Positions 22,088 to 32,484 of a stretch of DNA of 35,658 nt are shown piece after piece (position 1 is the first letter of the stretch; every line of letters begins with the position of its first letter). The position numbers were made by a program, and so were the translations under genes. The notes beneath the pieces were generated by a model that had not been told where the DNA came from, ran no database searches, and worked only from the letters and a program-made list of their open reading frames with translations. Source of the DNA: Pelargonium cotyledonis. Taxonomy: Eukaryota; Streptophyta; Magnoliopsida; Geraniales; Geraniaceae. The stretch spans positions 1 through 35,658 of the forward strand of contig JAYMTA010000186.1 in NCBI GenBank assembly GCA_036897625.1. Reading direction: 5' to 3'.

Positions 22088-23973
22088 TCAATGGGTCAAC
22101 TTCATATCTATTCCCAAGGGAGATGCCTTGGCGCGATGGTTGAAAATCATGAAGTCTAAATTGGCTGGTAAAGAAACTATCCTGCAATCCAAGACAAATA
22201 TGTCAGACAGCAACAACCAAACATTCATAATGAAGTAGACAACTTAGTATTTCATTTTATGTCAAATTGGTCCTCAACTTGACTTTTGTTCCAATTTACT
22301 TCCCTTAGTATATGTGTTTCAAAACGGTCACCATGTCGTAAGCCATTGGGGACCAATATGACTCCGAATAGACACTAGAGGAGAAACATTTTTGGGTCAT
22401 TCTCCAAAATTGTATCAATATCAAGGATGAGTATAGGTGCGTTCCAAAGTAACTCACAAGTATGCAAGCATCAAAGTGCATACATCATTTTGCATCAATG
22501 AGAGAGAGTGTGTGCTGAAAAGAGAGACGTGATGGATGATACATGGTTACTGTGTAAATTTTAATCTTCTAATCTACCTGAACATAATGCATATAATTTT
22601 AGCCTTGCATCAAGCTGGAAAATGAATAAATGTCCCTATTCCACAATATGTGAATGTTATCACACGTGCATTTAGTATATATTTATGGATCAAGCATAAT
22701 AGCAAGGTGATGTGTTGAATTGTCTTTAGCAATATGCAAGGTGAGGCATAATAGCTCATCTTTCTCAGTATCTTCAAGATACAAAGAGAACAAGTTGGCA
22801 GTGAACTAGCTGAACCAAAGGCCGCCCCGTGAAAAACTACTCATAAAAGTGAACTTATACACAAAACACTCCTTTATTCTTATTCTCAACTAACAATGCT
22901 TTTCAAAATGCACACTTATTCTCTTGAAGCAACAACTGAAACTCTCGAGAACATCACAAATATCTCCCACCAAGTCCCATCAGAACTTGCAGAGGTCACA
23001 CTAAACACTAATATGACATGAAAACAGAATAACAAAAAGGATATGCGCCACGCAATTTTGCAATTTTACAACATACCAACATGATTGAATTTATTGAACA
23101 CAATATCCTTTTTCTTTAGTATCAATTCAATTCAGCATCTACAATTCTTTTTTTTTTTCCGATATCAATGAGTTCCAGCATCCCAAAATTCCTTGTGTTT
23201 CTTATAGCACTGAACTATGATGTACGGACTCTTATCTTCTCAACGTACCTGTGTCATATACGTTTCGGACACTCTAACACTCTTTGAATACTTGTCAGAC
23301 ACGATTTTACACCCCAAATTTCTTATAATGTTTTCAAGCGGATATGTGTTCGACGATCTAAAACACATAGACGAGGGTGACTTTATGCGACTTATATGCA
23401 CTAATATAGCAAATATAAATTATCACGTACCATTACTGAATGTATTCTTAGCTTATCGTGTCTATGATTCTATACAAATTGCGAGCCACCGCATCCATGT
23501 CTATGCAGCAGAGACACTAAACAATCACATAATTAACAAGTTGAAAGTAAAGAAGAAAAAATAACCTATTTTCTTCTGAATCTGGATGTATTGATAGGAA
23601 ATTTCCGGGCACTGTTAGAGCTGCCCACATACAGAACACTAACCCTAGAAGCAATTCAGCCACCACCTGCACTCAAAAACCACCACAACCCATCAAATCA
23701 AATTGAAATTACTATAAAACAGTTCCAACATTTTTTTTTATAATATACAAAAAAAAAAACTCACATTCAAAGGAGGTCCAGAGAACTCTTCTTCCATGAT
23801 CTTCAGTAAACCCCTATCTGCAACCAAAAACCAACATCAATTTCGAATCGAAGGGATTTACATATACATATATGTATATAAGATTCAAAAACATTGTTAC
23901 ATTGGACGGTGGAGTAGGCGGCATGAGCGAGAATTGCGATTCCGAGAACCCCAACAACGAACCCTACACCCAT
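22088..23973 (-). CDS. EMC5: ER membrane protein complex subunit 5 / membrane magnesium transporter (EMC5/MMGT)
   Basis: Four exons on the minus strand, 23973-23901, 23817-23765, 23666-23566 and 22181-22088, join in phase with GT-AG introns to give 106 aa. EMC5 is a small core subunit of the ER membrane complex that inserts tail-anchored and multipass proteins; the family was also described as MMgT magnesium transporters. The protein reads MGVGFVVGVLGIAILAHAAY (TM1, about 3-20), YRGLLKIMEEEFSGPP (cytosolic loop), VVAELLLGLVLCMWAALTVP (TM2, 43-62), FLSIHPDSEEN, and the conserved C-terminal SLPANLDFMIFNHR. It is close to Arabidopsis At5g03345 (104 aa, from memory). Intron 3 is unusually long (1384 bp) and carries repeat-like sequence. 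The gene is divergent from TKI1. Confidence 0.94.
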
Positions 23974-25039
23974 TTTCTAAAATTGACGATAGTATTTGAG
24001 GAGATGTTCCGATCTCCGGCCACCACGAGCTCCGGGATCGGCGTCGACGACGGCTGAGAGGGAGCTGAGATGGCTTTGAAGCTAAAGTTTGCGTCTCTCT
24101 CTCTCTCTGTGTTTGGTTTCAGGTTCGCAGCTACTTCTGCTTTTTGTCGAACTGATCGGAACTCAACGAACGGTGTCGTTTCGTATGTCTTTGTTAAACG
24201 CATCGTTTTGTAACTCACCTTACCCAAACTAATTTTACTAAATTCATTAATTAGTGTGTACTCTTAATCTTATCCACTAGTACTATATTCAACATAAAAC
24301 ATAGTATTTTTTTAAATGTAATTTTGCCACCTCATCTCCACTTGCCATTTAAAGAAGCATGCCCATCATCTACTTCAAATAATGCAAAATTTTAATTTTT
24401 ATTGGTATAAGTTCCAATTTGGTCCCGAATTTTAACGTTTTAATTCAATTTGGTCTCTGAACTTTCGTATTTCACCCAAATATAGTTAAAGAGCTTTTAT
24501 ATATTAACCCAATTTGGTCTCATAACTTTTGATATAAGCTCTTATGACAATAACTATTTTAGATTTATATGTGAATATTTAAGGAATATTTCGGGTCAAA
24601 ACAGAATTCAAGAACTAAATTGAAGTGAAACACGAAAGTTCAGTAACTATTTTTATCTGAGAAAAATTTAAGGACTAAATTTGGTCTTTTAGCAATTTTA
24701 TTTGGCGACAAAACACATGTAGTTATTATCTCGGTTCATTCTTCTGTTCTGTTGTTTGTATTTGTTAAGAAATAGCACTTTTTTTATTGATTGAGCTACA
24801 CATCCACACTTAGCAAGATGTTCGAATATAAGCATTCAAAATAATACAAATCTCTCAAAACTGTTTTTCTCAACATGTCTTGAGTAGTAAAGTCATTTAA
24901 GTTGTGATGTATGTAATCGATAACCTAATTATTTTTTTGAGAAAGATAACCTAATTATTTTTAATCCTTGAAAATAACTAATTACGTTAAAAAAATTCTT
25001 TTTCTTTTTAATTTAATTTTCAAAAGTAAAATTCGTTCC
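23974..25039. promoter_or_regulatory. Divergent promoter region, EMC5 / TKI1
   Basis: About 1 kb separates the two divergent genes. A CT-dinucleotide tract (24091-24107) lies in or near the EMC5 leader. The foldback element at 24405-24692 occupies the middle. A CT-rich segment just before 25050 probably marks the TKI1 start region. No clear TATA box is seen for either gene. Confidence 0.45.
24405..24692. mobile_element. Foldback MITE-like element between EMC5 and TKI1
   Basis: The arms are inverted: tctgaactttcgtatttca at 24456-24474 pairs with tgaaacacgaaagttcagt at 24626-24644, and the outer segments aatttggtcccgaatttt and aaatttaaggactaaattt also match in inverted orientation. The interior is non-coding. 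The ggtcctgaactt-type phrase is common in plant hairpin MITEs. I cannot fix the ends or target-site duplication. Confidence 0.55.
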
Positions 25040-25156
25040 TTTCTCTCTCCCTAGCTACAGCGTCTGTCGGTATCGGAAGATCCATTCCGATTGATTTCTG
25101 CAGAGCTCGTTCGTGCAATTTTAGGGTTGTGATCGATTCTTTTGTATCAGCTTCAG

Positions 25157-26207
25157 GTACTGCGAACTCGAATTTTCCAGATTCGTTGCTTGATTTGATT
25201 TATTTCTCTTGCTGGTCAATGGTGTTGTGTAAAACCCTACAGGCTGTTTGGTTGGTGAGAAATTGGGGGAATTGGCGTAGGACCGAAATTTTTTGCTCCT
25301 ATTGTTTGTGATGTTTTAAATTTTCTAGACACAGTGGAAAATTTCGACTGAAATTGGTCTAATTGTTTTAGTATGTTCCATTTTGTTGAAGAATTGGTAT
25401 TTGGACTTGGTTTGATGCGAAATTTGAAATTCAAATCGCTCTAATCAATAGGTATTATTTTCATTTTCATTTCTGTGAACTCAATTTATTTGATTGTGAG
25501 CTTAGTTAGTTCATTTACTTTGTTGTGGTTGATTGTTGGTTGGTTTTGATGATTTTAGGTTTGTTATAATGACTTGAACTGATAAAATATAATGTGATGG
25601 AAAGTGCTTGTTACGAATTTATGGTTGATCATGCTGTGGATTTTTGTTAAAATTAGGATTCAAAATACTTTTTATGAGTTTTATTTTCGGTTTCATATGA
25701 GGATAGTTTCATGTAAGAGAGGACAAATTATATGGTGGTATACTTTTCGCAATGCATAAGATCCAACGCAAAGAATCAACCTCAGAGCAACAGTTGCCTT
25801 ACCTTCATCAAAATTGCCTATCCAATACCCGATTCTTCCATGTTGCAATATTTGAGCAATACCTAATCTGCAACTAATTTTCTTCCACTAATAAAATTGC
25901 CAACATTCTTCCTAATATATAAGCAAATTGAGTGTTGGGGTCAATGTTGATTCTGAGATATTTATCTTATAAACACTGTTAGCAGAATAGTGATCAAACA
26001 GATCCGAGGCAGTGTTGCTGGTCAATTATTATTACAAATTTGCTGCGCACTTGATGTTGCTTTTGATTTTCTGTAATATCCTACAATGCCATATAGAGGA
26101 TTTCTTCTTTTTTTTTTTAGAATGGATGGTTATCTTGGTAGTTTGGGTTTCTATGATGGTTTCTTCCATTTTTCTTGGATGCTAAGCTGTACACTTGTTA
26201 TTATTAG
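25157..26207 (+). other. 5'-leader intron of TKI1 (predicted)
   Basis: A donor cttcag|gtactg at 25157 and acceptor ttattattag at 26207 would remove about 1.05 kb between a GC-richer leader (from about 25040, free of ATGs) and the start-codon exon. A first intron in the leader is common in plant genes. Predicted from splice signals. Confidence 0.5.
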
Positions 26208-26273
26208 GATTGTGGCGTTAGGACTTTGATTTGGTTAATAAAGGAGGGAACACCTGGGACTTCAGAAACTTAA

Positions 26274-26318
26274 ATGCATGAGAGCATTGCGCCTTTGATA
26301 TGCTTAATATGCAGATAG
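26274..26318 (+). promoter_or_regulatory. Two uORFs at the TKI1 start
   Basis: ATGs at 26274 (14 codons, ending at 26318 and overlapping the main start) and at 26278 (6 codons, ending at 26298) precede the main ATG at 26300 in the predicted spliced leader. They could reduce initiation at the main start. Confidence 0.45.
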
Positions 26319-29300
26319 AATCACAGGTCTTCTTGAACTGCGAGACACATCTTCATCCAAAAAATACTTTTATTCAGGATGGAGATCCTGGTGTAGTCTC
26401 CCAAAATCATGGTGCTCAACAACAACAGCCTGGTACATTACTGTTCTTGCAATCTATAATTTTTAATTGACTTGGTAGGATTTGTATCTTAACATTCCCC
26501 AATGCCCAATGCAGCAAAGAAACCAACAAGACAGTGGGCTGCATGGACGCGTCAAGAGGAGGAAAGTTTCTTCACTGCATTGCGACAAGTTGGCAAGGCA
26601 TGTTATTCGTGACATATTTTTGAAGCTAGAAGTCTTAACTTTTTCCCATTAACTGACAAGATATGGCCTTAATTGCAGAATTTTGAGAAGATCACTTGTC
26701 GTGTCCAAAGTAAAAACAAGGATCAGGTTATTGCTATAAAGATGACAATCTTTCCAGTGATCTTGACTAGCACCTGTTTGTCTTCATTTTCATAGTTCTC
26801 TTATTATTTTATGTTTGCAGGTCAGACATTATTACTATCGTCTTGTGAGACGTATGAACAAGCTGCTGGGTCCAGGATTGTGCCTGGATGCAAAAAATTC
26901 GAAAGATACCAATGCTGCTATGCTTAGATGGTAATATCAACTCCTGACAAGTTTGTAATTAGGGGAGGGGTTGCAACTAAAACATGACATGTATTGATCA
27001 TATTAATAGATGTCTCTGTTTCTTTATTTTTTTTTTAGCTTAGGATAATAATGAAAAAATCATTGCAAAAAAGTCATGTTGACTATAGTACATAGGCTGA
27101 AGTTTATGATGATCAATGGCGCTTCTGTTTCATCATTGGATACCGATCATAACTATATAAATGCATTTAGCATCAAATGACCTTTTCTAGTTAAAAAAAA
27201 AAATCTCTTATTTGTGTTACAGGTGGTCTTTACTGGAAAAGTATAGCTGCAAAGCGTCAAAGCTTCATTTGAAGCCCCGAAGATTTAAGATATTTATAGA
27301 GGCCTTGGTTAGTGGAGATTTCCTATAGTCTATTCTAGAGTGCTTTCCTTTGTATGAATCTTGAAATTTTTGACATATACCAGACCAACCCAATATTCTT
27401 TAAACATGCAGGAGAACCAACTCTTGAAAGACCGGAAGAAAAATGTAAAGAAACGGGTCTCCCAGGGAGAGAACTACTCTTCTATGGCTCCACCCACTAT
27501 CTTGAATCAGAGTAGACCGTCAGGACAGGACACCCGTACTGTTAAACTGGTTCTTGTTGACGGTCAAAACATTCAAAAATTAGGACCTGTAAAAGGATCA
27601 TTGAAGCGAAATGTTAGCACATGGGCTAACCGTAGCAGTAGCAAAGGAGATCTAACTACCATGAAGCCAGCAAGGCAGCGACGAAAATCAGGTGATTAGC
27701 TTATATTCACTTACTCCTCTTTCCCCCTAAATATGGGGGCACAAGAAGTGGCATTGGATAGTGGAAGTCGTGATATCTTGATATTTTATCATGTTGATAA
27801 TCTGCATAATAGTTTCTGGATTCTTAGCAGGTACTATCTCATCAGCTACATACAAGAAATGGGAAACGGCTGCAATTGCTGGTGTTTCTTTAGTTGCTGA
27901 TGCTGCTGAACATTTGGAGCGGAAAGACAGTGATAAAGAGGTTGAAGATGATCAAGGTGAGTGTTATTCCTAATTATGTTCTTATGAATCATATAATACT
28001 GGTAGGAGCTGTGTTCAGAATGGACATGTGAAATCTGTTGACACGTTATTCATTCCGACCTAATTTCAGGGGAAAGGAGTTTTGATCCTGTTCAAAAATC
28101 CCTGCCACGTTTGCCAACTTTTTCACAGTCTCTTTTTGTTGGAAGTGATATACACTCTTCTATGAAACTTAAGCTTCAGTTATTCCCAATTGATGACAGT
28201 ACTCGAAGAGCCTTGGAAATGGTGAGCCTCAAAAATAAATATTGTAGCAAGTTAGATTTAAAATATAAATTTGGTAGCTGAGCAGTGCTTTGAACATACG
28301 TCATACAAGGAAGTAATCAATCTTCGTCTCTTCACAGGATACACACAATCCATTTTTGGAGCTCACTCTTAGTGCTCGGAAGAAGATATCATCAGTTCTG
28401 GAACATCTAAATCGCAAATGGGGAAATTCAAGTGTAGCATCGGGAGAGATAATGCTTTTTCCTTACAGTGTGCAGAGGGAAAATCTGGTTGGTTATCACA
28501 GATGGACACAGGGTTCCACTGCTAATACAGCAGATGTATATGCGACGATTGGAAGCCCGCCAGTTTTCCGCTTGAGGTTCTTTTTTCCTTTTTAGCTGTA
28601 ACGCAACATTTATATATGTAATATTTAAACATCATAACTGACTCATAAAATGTTTTTGAAGGTATGGTTGGTTTTCCAATTTTGAACTTGGATCTGTAAC
28701 ATCACAAGCGACTTTGGCATCCTGCTGCATTCCAGGCGAGCATATTATGAACATGAACAACGGGAAGAATCAAATAGTGGATTCAGTACCCATCTCTCTA
28801 CCTCCAACTAATAAACTATCCAATAAGTTTGTTGATTCATGTAAGGATCAACCTACTCCAGTCAGTAAAAATTATGCTTTTCCGCCCTCGTCCACCTCTG
28901 TCCCCAATGAGATGAATATTCATGTTATAGAAGGTACCAAGAACAATCTTGTGAAATCATGTAATGTTGCAAAAAATAACTTAGGTCGAAGAAAAGAGAC
29001 TGTTGGTCAGACTATCACAAGACAAGCAAATGATCCGGTAATTATATTTCTTTTTTCCTTGTGCTTTTAAATTATAAGATACTTTTATTTTGAAATTTGA
29101 TTAATGTTTCAGCTCATTACACAGGAAATGAAAGCTCTGTATATCTACAATTGGCCATACAATTAAATTTAAGATACTCTCAAGTTATTGCTGAAAATGT
29201 TCTTATTGCAAATATGTAGCCTAATAAACAACTTCTCGGGAATGCAGATTGTTCTTAAGTTTGACTGAGATTTCAATAATTTTTTCCTATCTTGCCTAAC

Positions 29301-30638
29301 CTCATAATTTGACATGCGTGTTTCCTAGGATGACATGAGATTAAGCAATGGTACTGCTTTATCAACTGGGCAGTGGGCTGATAGTCTTACCAATGTTAGT
29401 GTGGGTGATCTACTCGCGGAAGTGCCTGATGATGTTGAAGCTGACTGGATTGAGAGACTGGATATTAGAAACACTCAATGTCTTCAGCAGATTCCCTTTA
29501 GCTGTGATTCGTTTGACGCTGCTATTGCTGCCCATATATATAGACATCAGGACAAGATGGGATTTCAACCAACATTAGCATCCCATGCATCTTCCATATG
29601 GGATGCTGAAGAAACTTGTGATGCCTTTGCATTTCAGAAGAATTGTGCTCATGCTCCAAGTCTATTGGGAATTTCTTCTCCAGATCCCTGCGGGAAGATT
29701 GTCAGAACAGATTCAGCGAGCTCTTGTGGTTTGGCTGAGGTAATATTTCATATTCGTGTTTCATTGGTTTTTTGCTGGTTGAGATAAGTCATGGTTGCTC
29801 AAAGTGAAACAATATGCCTTGTTCAATCTTATTTTGCAGAAGCTACCCGTTGAAGAGGAGCCTGTGGATACTGCTGACGATGATGGAGACTCAATAAATG
29901 ATTGTCAATCTGATACTCCTGCACTAGATTCATCACCGAAGGATTTCAGTGGGCTAACAGATATATATTGGGTATGTGTTTCTTCGACCCATCTCTTTCA
30001 CATTTTCAAATATCACAATTTCATATTTCGTTCGTGTCAGAAAAGGGATATAGGAATGAATCATGCAACATAGCAATTTTGAATAACTTTACCATCTTTA
30101 TAAGAAGAATTTATTCTGGCCTTGCCCTCCTAACATGGTTGGTACTCCTAACCCGGGAAGGGAGGGTTGTGTTTTTTTCTTTCTAAATGGCCCAATGGGT
30201 TGAGCTACACGTAGCTGCCCCCTCTTCCCAAAATCCCTCCACAGTCCATGCCCCATTCAATGGGATTCAAACCCACGACTTCTCATACAGAAGTGTGTCT
30301 TGAACCATTGAGTCATCCTGTAGAAGGATAAACACACGTTGGGATTGGACATTTAGAAGATTTAGATCCCGATTCTAACGAGTTGTATGGATTGCTAACG
30401 TAACAATTTCATGCACTTCACATTGCAGCCAGAGTCTTTGGGACCATTTGATTTAGATATACCATCCTCTAAATACCGTAGCGAAGATATGATTTTGAGC
30501 GATAGCCTGAGTGGTTTGAATCGTCTCATAGCGAGCAGTCTGGACGCGTTACAGAATTGCTCATTTTTCGGGTTGGACAAGAAGGAACATCCGCCATCTG
30601 CAGTTGAAGTTCAAGAAAATGTATCTTTTCTACAATAA
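26300..30638 (+). CDS. TKI1: TSL-kinase interacting protein 1 (SANT/MYB-like nuclear protein)
   Basis: TKI1 was identified as a partner and substrate of the TOUSLED kinase, which acts in chromatin and cell-cycle control. Thirteen coding exons join in phase to give 794 aa: 26300-26432, 26515-26597, 26679-26726, 26821-26930, 27223-27307, 27412-27691, 27831-27956, 28070-28221, 28338-28576, 28662-29037, 29329-29739, 29840-29971, 30429-30638. The SANT/MYB-like domain is at about 50-100 (RQWAAWTRQEEESFFTALRQ, NFEKITCRVQSKNKDQVRHY). Other conserved blocks are YKKWETAAIAGVSLVADAAE (about 255), KISSVLEHLNRKWGNSS (about 355), DSLTNVSVGDLLAEVPDD (exon 11), DSFDAAIAAHIYRHQ, and a C-terminal SLGPFDLDIPSSKY with NRLIASSLDALQNCSFFG. 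All introns are GT-AG except the second, which is GC-AG. An in-frame stop at 26279 makes 26300 the first usable ATG. Confidence 0.93.
26598..26678 (+). other. GC-AG intron of TKI1
   Basis: The protein is conserved straight across ...RQVGK|NFEKIT..., which requires splicing at aag|gcatgt and ttgcag|aat. The donor is GC, not GT; no GT near 26598 keeps the frame. The upstream exon end AAG fits the strong exon-side consensus that GC donors usually need. The intron is 81 bp. Confidence 0.85.
30160..30322 (-). mobile_element. tRNA-derived SINE in TKI1 intron 12 (coding-exon numbering)
   Basis: Read on the minus strand, the element starts ggatgactcaatggttcaag, with an A-box-like tgactcaatgg (30305-30315) and a B-box-like gggtttgaatccc (30262-30274), the internal RNA polymerase III promoter of tRNA-derived SINEs. 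A unique body follows, with a tail toward 30165. It lies antisense in the 457-bp intron between 29971 and 30429. Exact ends and target-site duplication were not resolved. Confidence 0.7.
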
Positions 30639-32317
30639 CTAATTAACCACAGCCCTTTTCTGTGTATTAAAAGTGTAGTGTGGCTTTTCTTGGTCATAAT
30701 GTTCATCATCCTCTAGCTCCTTTTGTAGAATGTTAACTCTGCATGTCCACTTGTATCACCATCACCATTCAAGAGAAGGTCATTTTCTTCGGTTTGATCC
30801 GCACGCACGTGTAAAAACTTTCTTAACCTCGTTTATATGCTACCAATACTATAGCTAACAATTCGTTTTAATTAATATTGAATGTGGTATATGGGTTAAC
30901 TCGAACTCAATGAGTTTAACAATTGCGCTAAAATATGGATAAAGCATGTGTTAAAATTTGACCATCTGATTTTTGACTCTATATGAGTAATATATGCTTG
31001 TCTTCCATTGTTCAAAGAATGTGTCAAGTTTGATCTAACATAAAATCAGATGTCATTAAAATCGATTGTGACATTTATGAATGTTCTGACAACTTTTAGA
31101 GAGCGGGTAGCCAAGGATAGAGGATGTAATTGAGTTGTGCCGAGATCAAATGCTCAATCGGTTTTCATCATGAAACAAAAATGTTATAATTGGCCATTGG
31201 AATTTTATCTTGCTGGGCTTGGTTGTATACAAGTGATTGTGAGTGATGGAAATTTTTTCCTAGTTAGACTTATTATTTAATGAATATGGTCGACATGTCC
31301 ATCTCTTCATATTAGTATTTTCTTGTCCTCTTCACTGCAACTCTATATTTTAATAATACATACGACATTGACATCCCTCTCACTCCGGACCGTTCAGCTC
31401 CCAATTTGGAGAATGGTATCAATAGAGTTGGAACCGATACTTTGGATCTAAAACTTCTGAGTACACGATTCTATTTTAACCGATTCTAATATGATATTCT
31501 GATCTGGGTCAGGTCGGACTAACCCGCAAAATTGAATGTTTTTTATGCTTAAAATTGTAACCCGACCAACCTGAAACCCCTTTAGGGTCATACTGTGGGA
31601 GGAAGCCACTTGATATGTAAGAGTTTATATATAACGATGCAAGACAAACTTTACTGACAAGTGTAACATTTTAGTACAGAAAATTTAAGTTATTCTACGT
31701 TTTCTTTCTGTGATAACAAATAATAGTAAGAAAATTATAGATTCCTCCGTCGAGTTCTTGGCAAATCACAAATCACAAATCACAATATGTTCTTTATAAT
31801 TATCTCCTCTTATAATTGCAAGACAACACACCCAAATGATGTGTGTATCTTCAAAGGTATATGTGAATGTGATAGAAAAGATACCTTTGCATGCCATATT
31901 ACCATTTGCTATTGCATTAAAGAAGAGTATAATTTGCTTATGTAATGTGTGATCTCAAGTCTTAACCAAATTATTATTATATACTTTTTAATTTGAAAAT
32001 TCACAATATAACAAACAGATAAATACTATTTGGGATGCTTCCAATTTATCAATAAATTGAAGAGTCCCATGTAACTCAATCATCCTATAAATAAATAAAA
32101 GGCAAATGAGCAAATCATACAAGTCATTTTAAGGCTATTAAATTGTTGCAAGCTAGATTTGAAAAGTATGCACAAATTGAGAGAGTGATCAATAGAGTTT
32201 TATGTATGTTTAGAGCTTGACTTATGTACTTTGAGGATCCATCAAGTTATGAATTGTATTGATAAGAACATGATCAATATATTGTTAAATTAAGTCGAGT
32301 CACAACAATAATAAAAA
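30639..32317. other. Intergenic region between TKI1 and UGT
   Basis: The 3' UTR of TKI1 occupies the beginning. The stretch 31395-31600, with inverted gggtcaggtcgg and cccgaccaacctg phrases, resembles a dispersed repeat, though I cannot define its ends. A short aaatcac x3 repeat lies at about 31764-31785. No gene recognised. Confidence 0.4.
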
Positions 32318-32323
32318 CACGTG
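32318..32323. promoter_or_regulatory. G-box/ABRE in the UGT promoter
   Basis: CACGTG within acacgtgc matches an ABA-response element core. It lies about 165 bp before the UGT ATG and about 45 bp before the TATA-like motif. Regulation by ABA or light is possible but inferred. Confidence 0.4.
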
Positions 32324-32362
32324 CATTTTTATGCTTCGACATAGGTGTGCCCCTTAACTTGA

Positions 32363-32370
32363 CATAAATA
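32363..32370 (+). promoter_or_regulatory. TATA-like box of the UGT gene
   Basis: cataaata lies about 115 bp before the ATG, giving a predicted start near 32395-32400 and a leader of roughly 85 bp without ATGs. A stronger ctataaataaat at 32085-32096 is an alternative distal promoter. Confidence 0.4.
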
Positions 32371-32484
32371 CAAAACCTTTAGCCGCTAGGTGATCATTCA
32401 CAACTCAAAACTCTTCAAAACACCCCCAATAAGAACATCACCACCTTCCTTGTAGCTAAAGCTTCTTGAAAGGAAAAAAAAAAA

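Noticed and set aside
23217-23564. 115-codon plus-strand open frame inside EMC5 intron 3
   Set aside because: Antisense to a well-supported intron and resembling dispersed repeat sequence; no known protein family.
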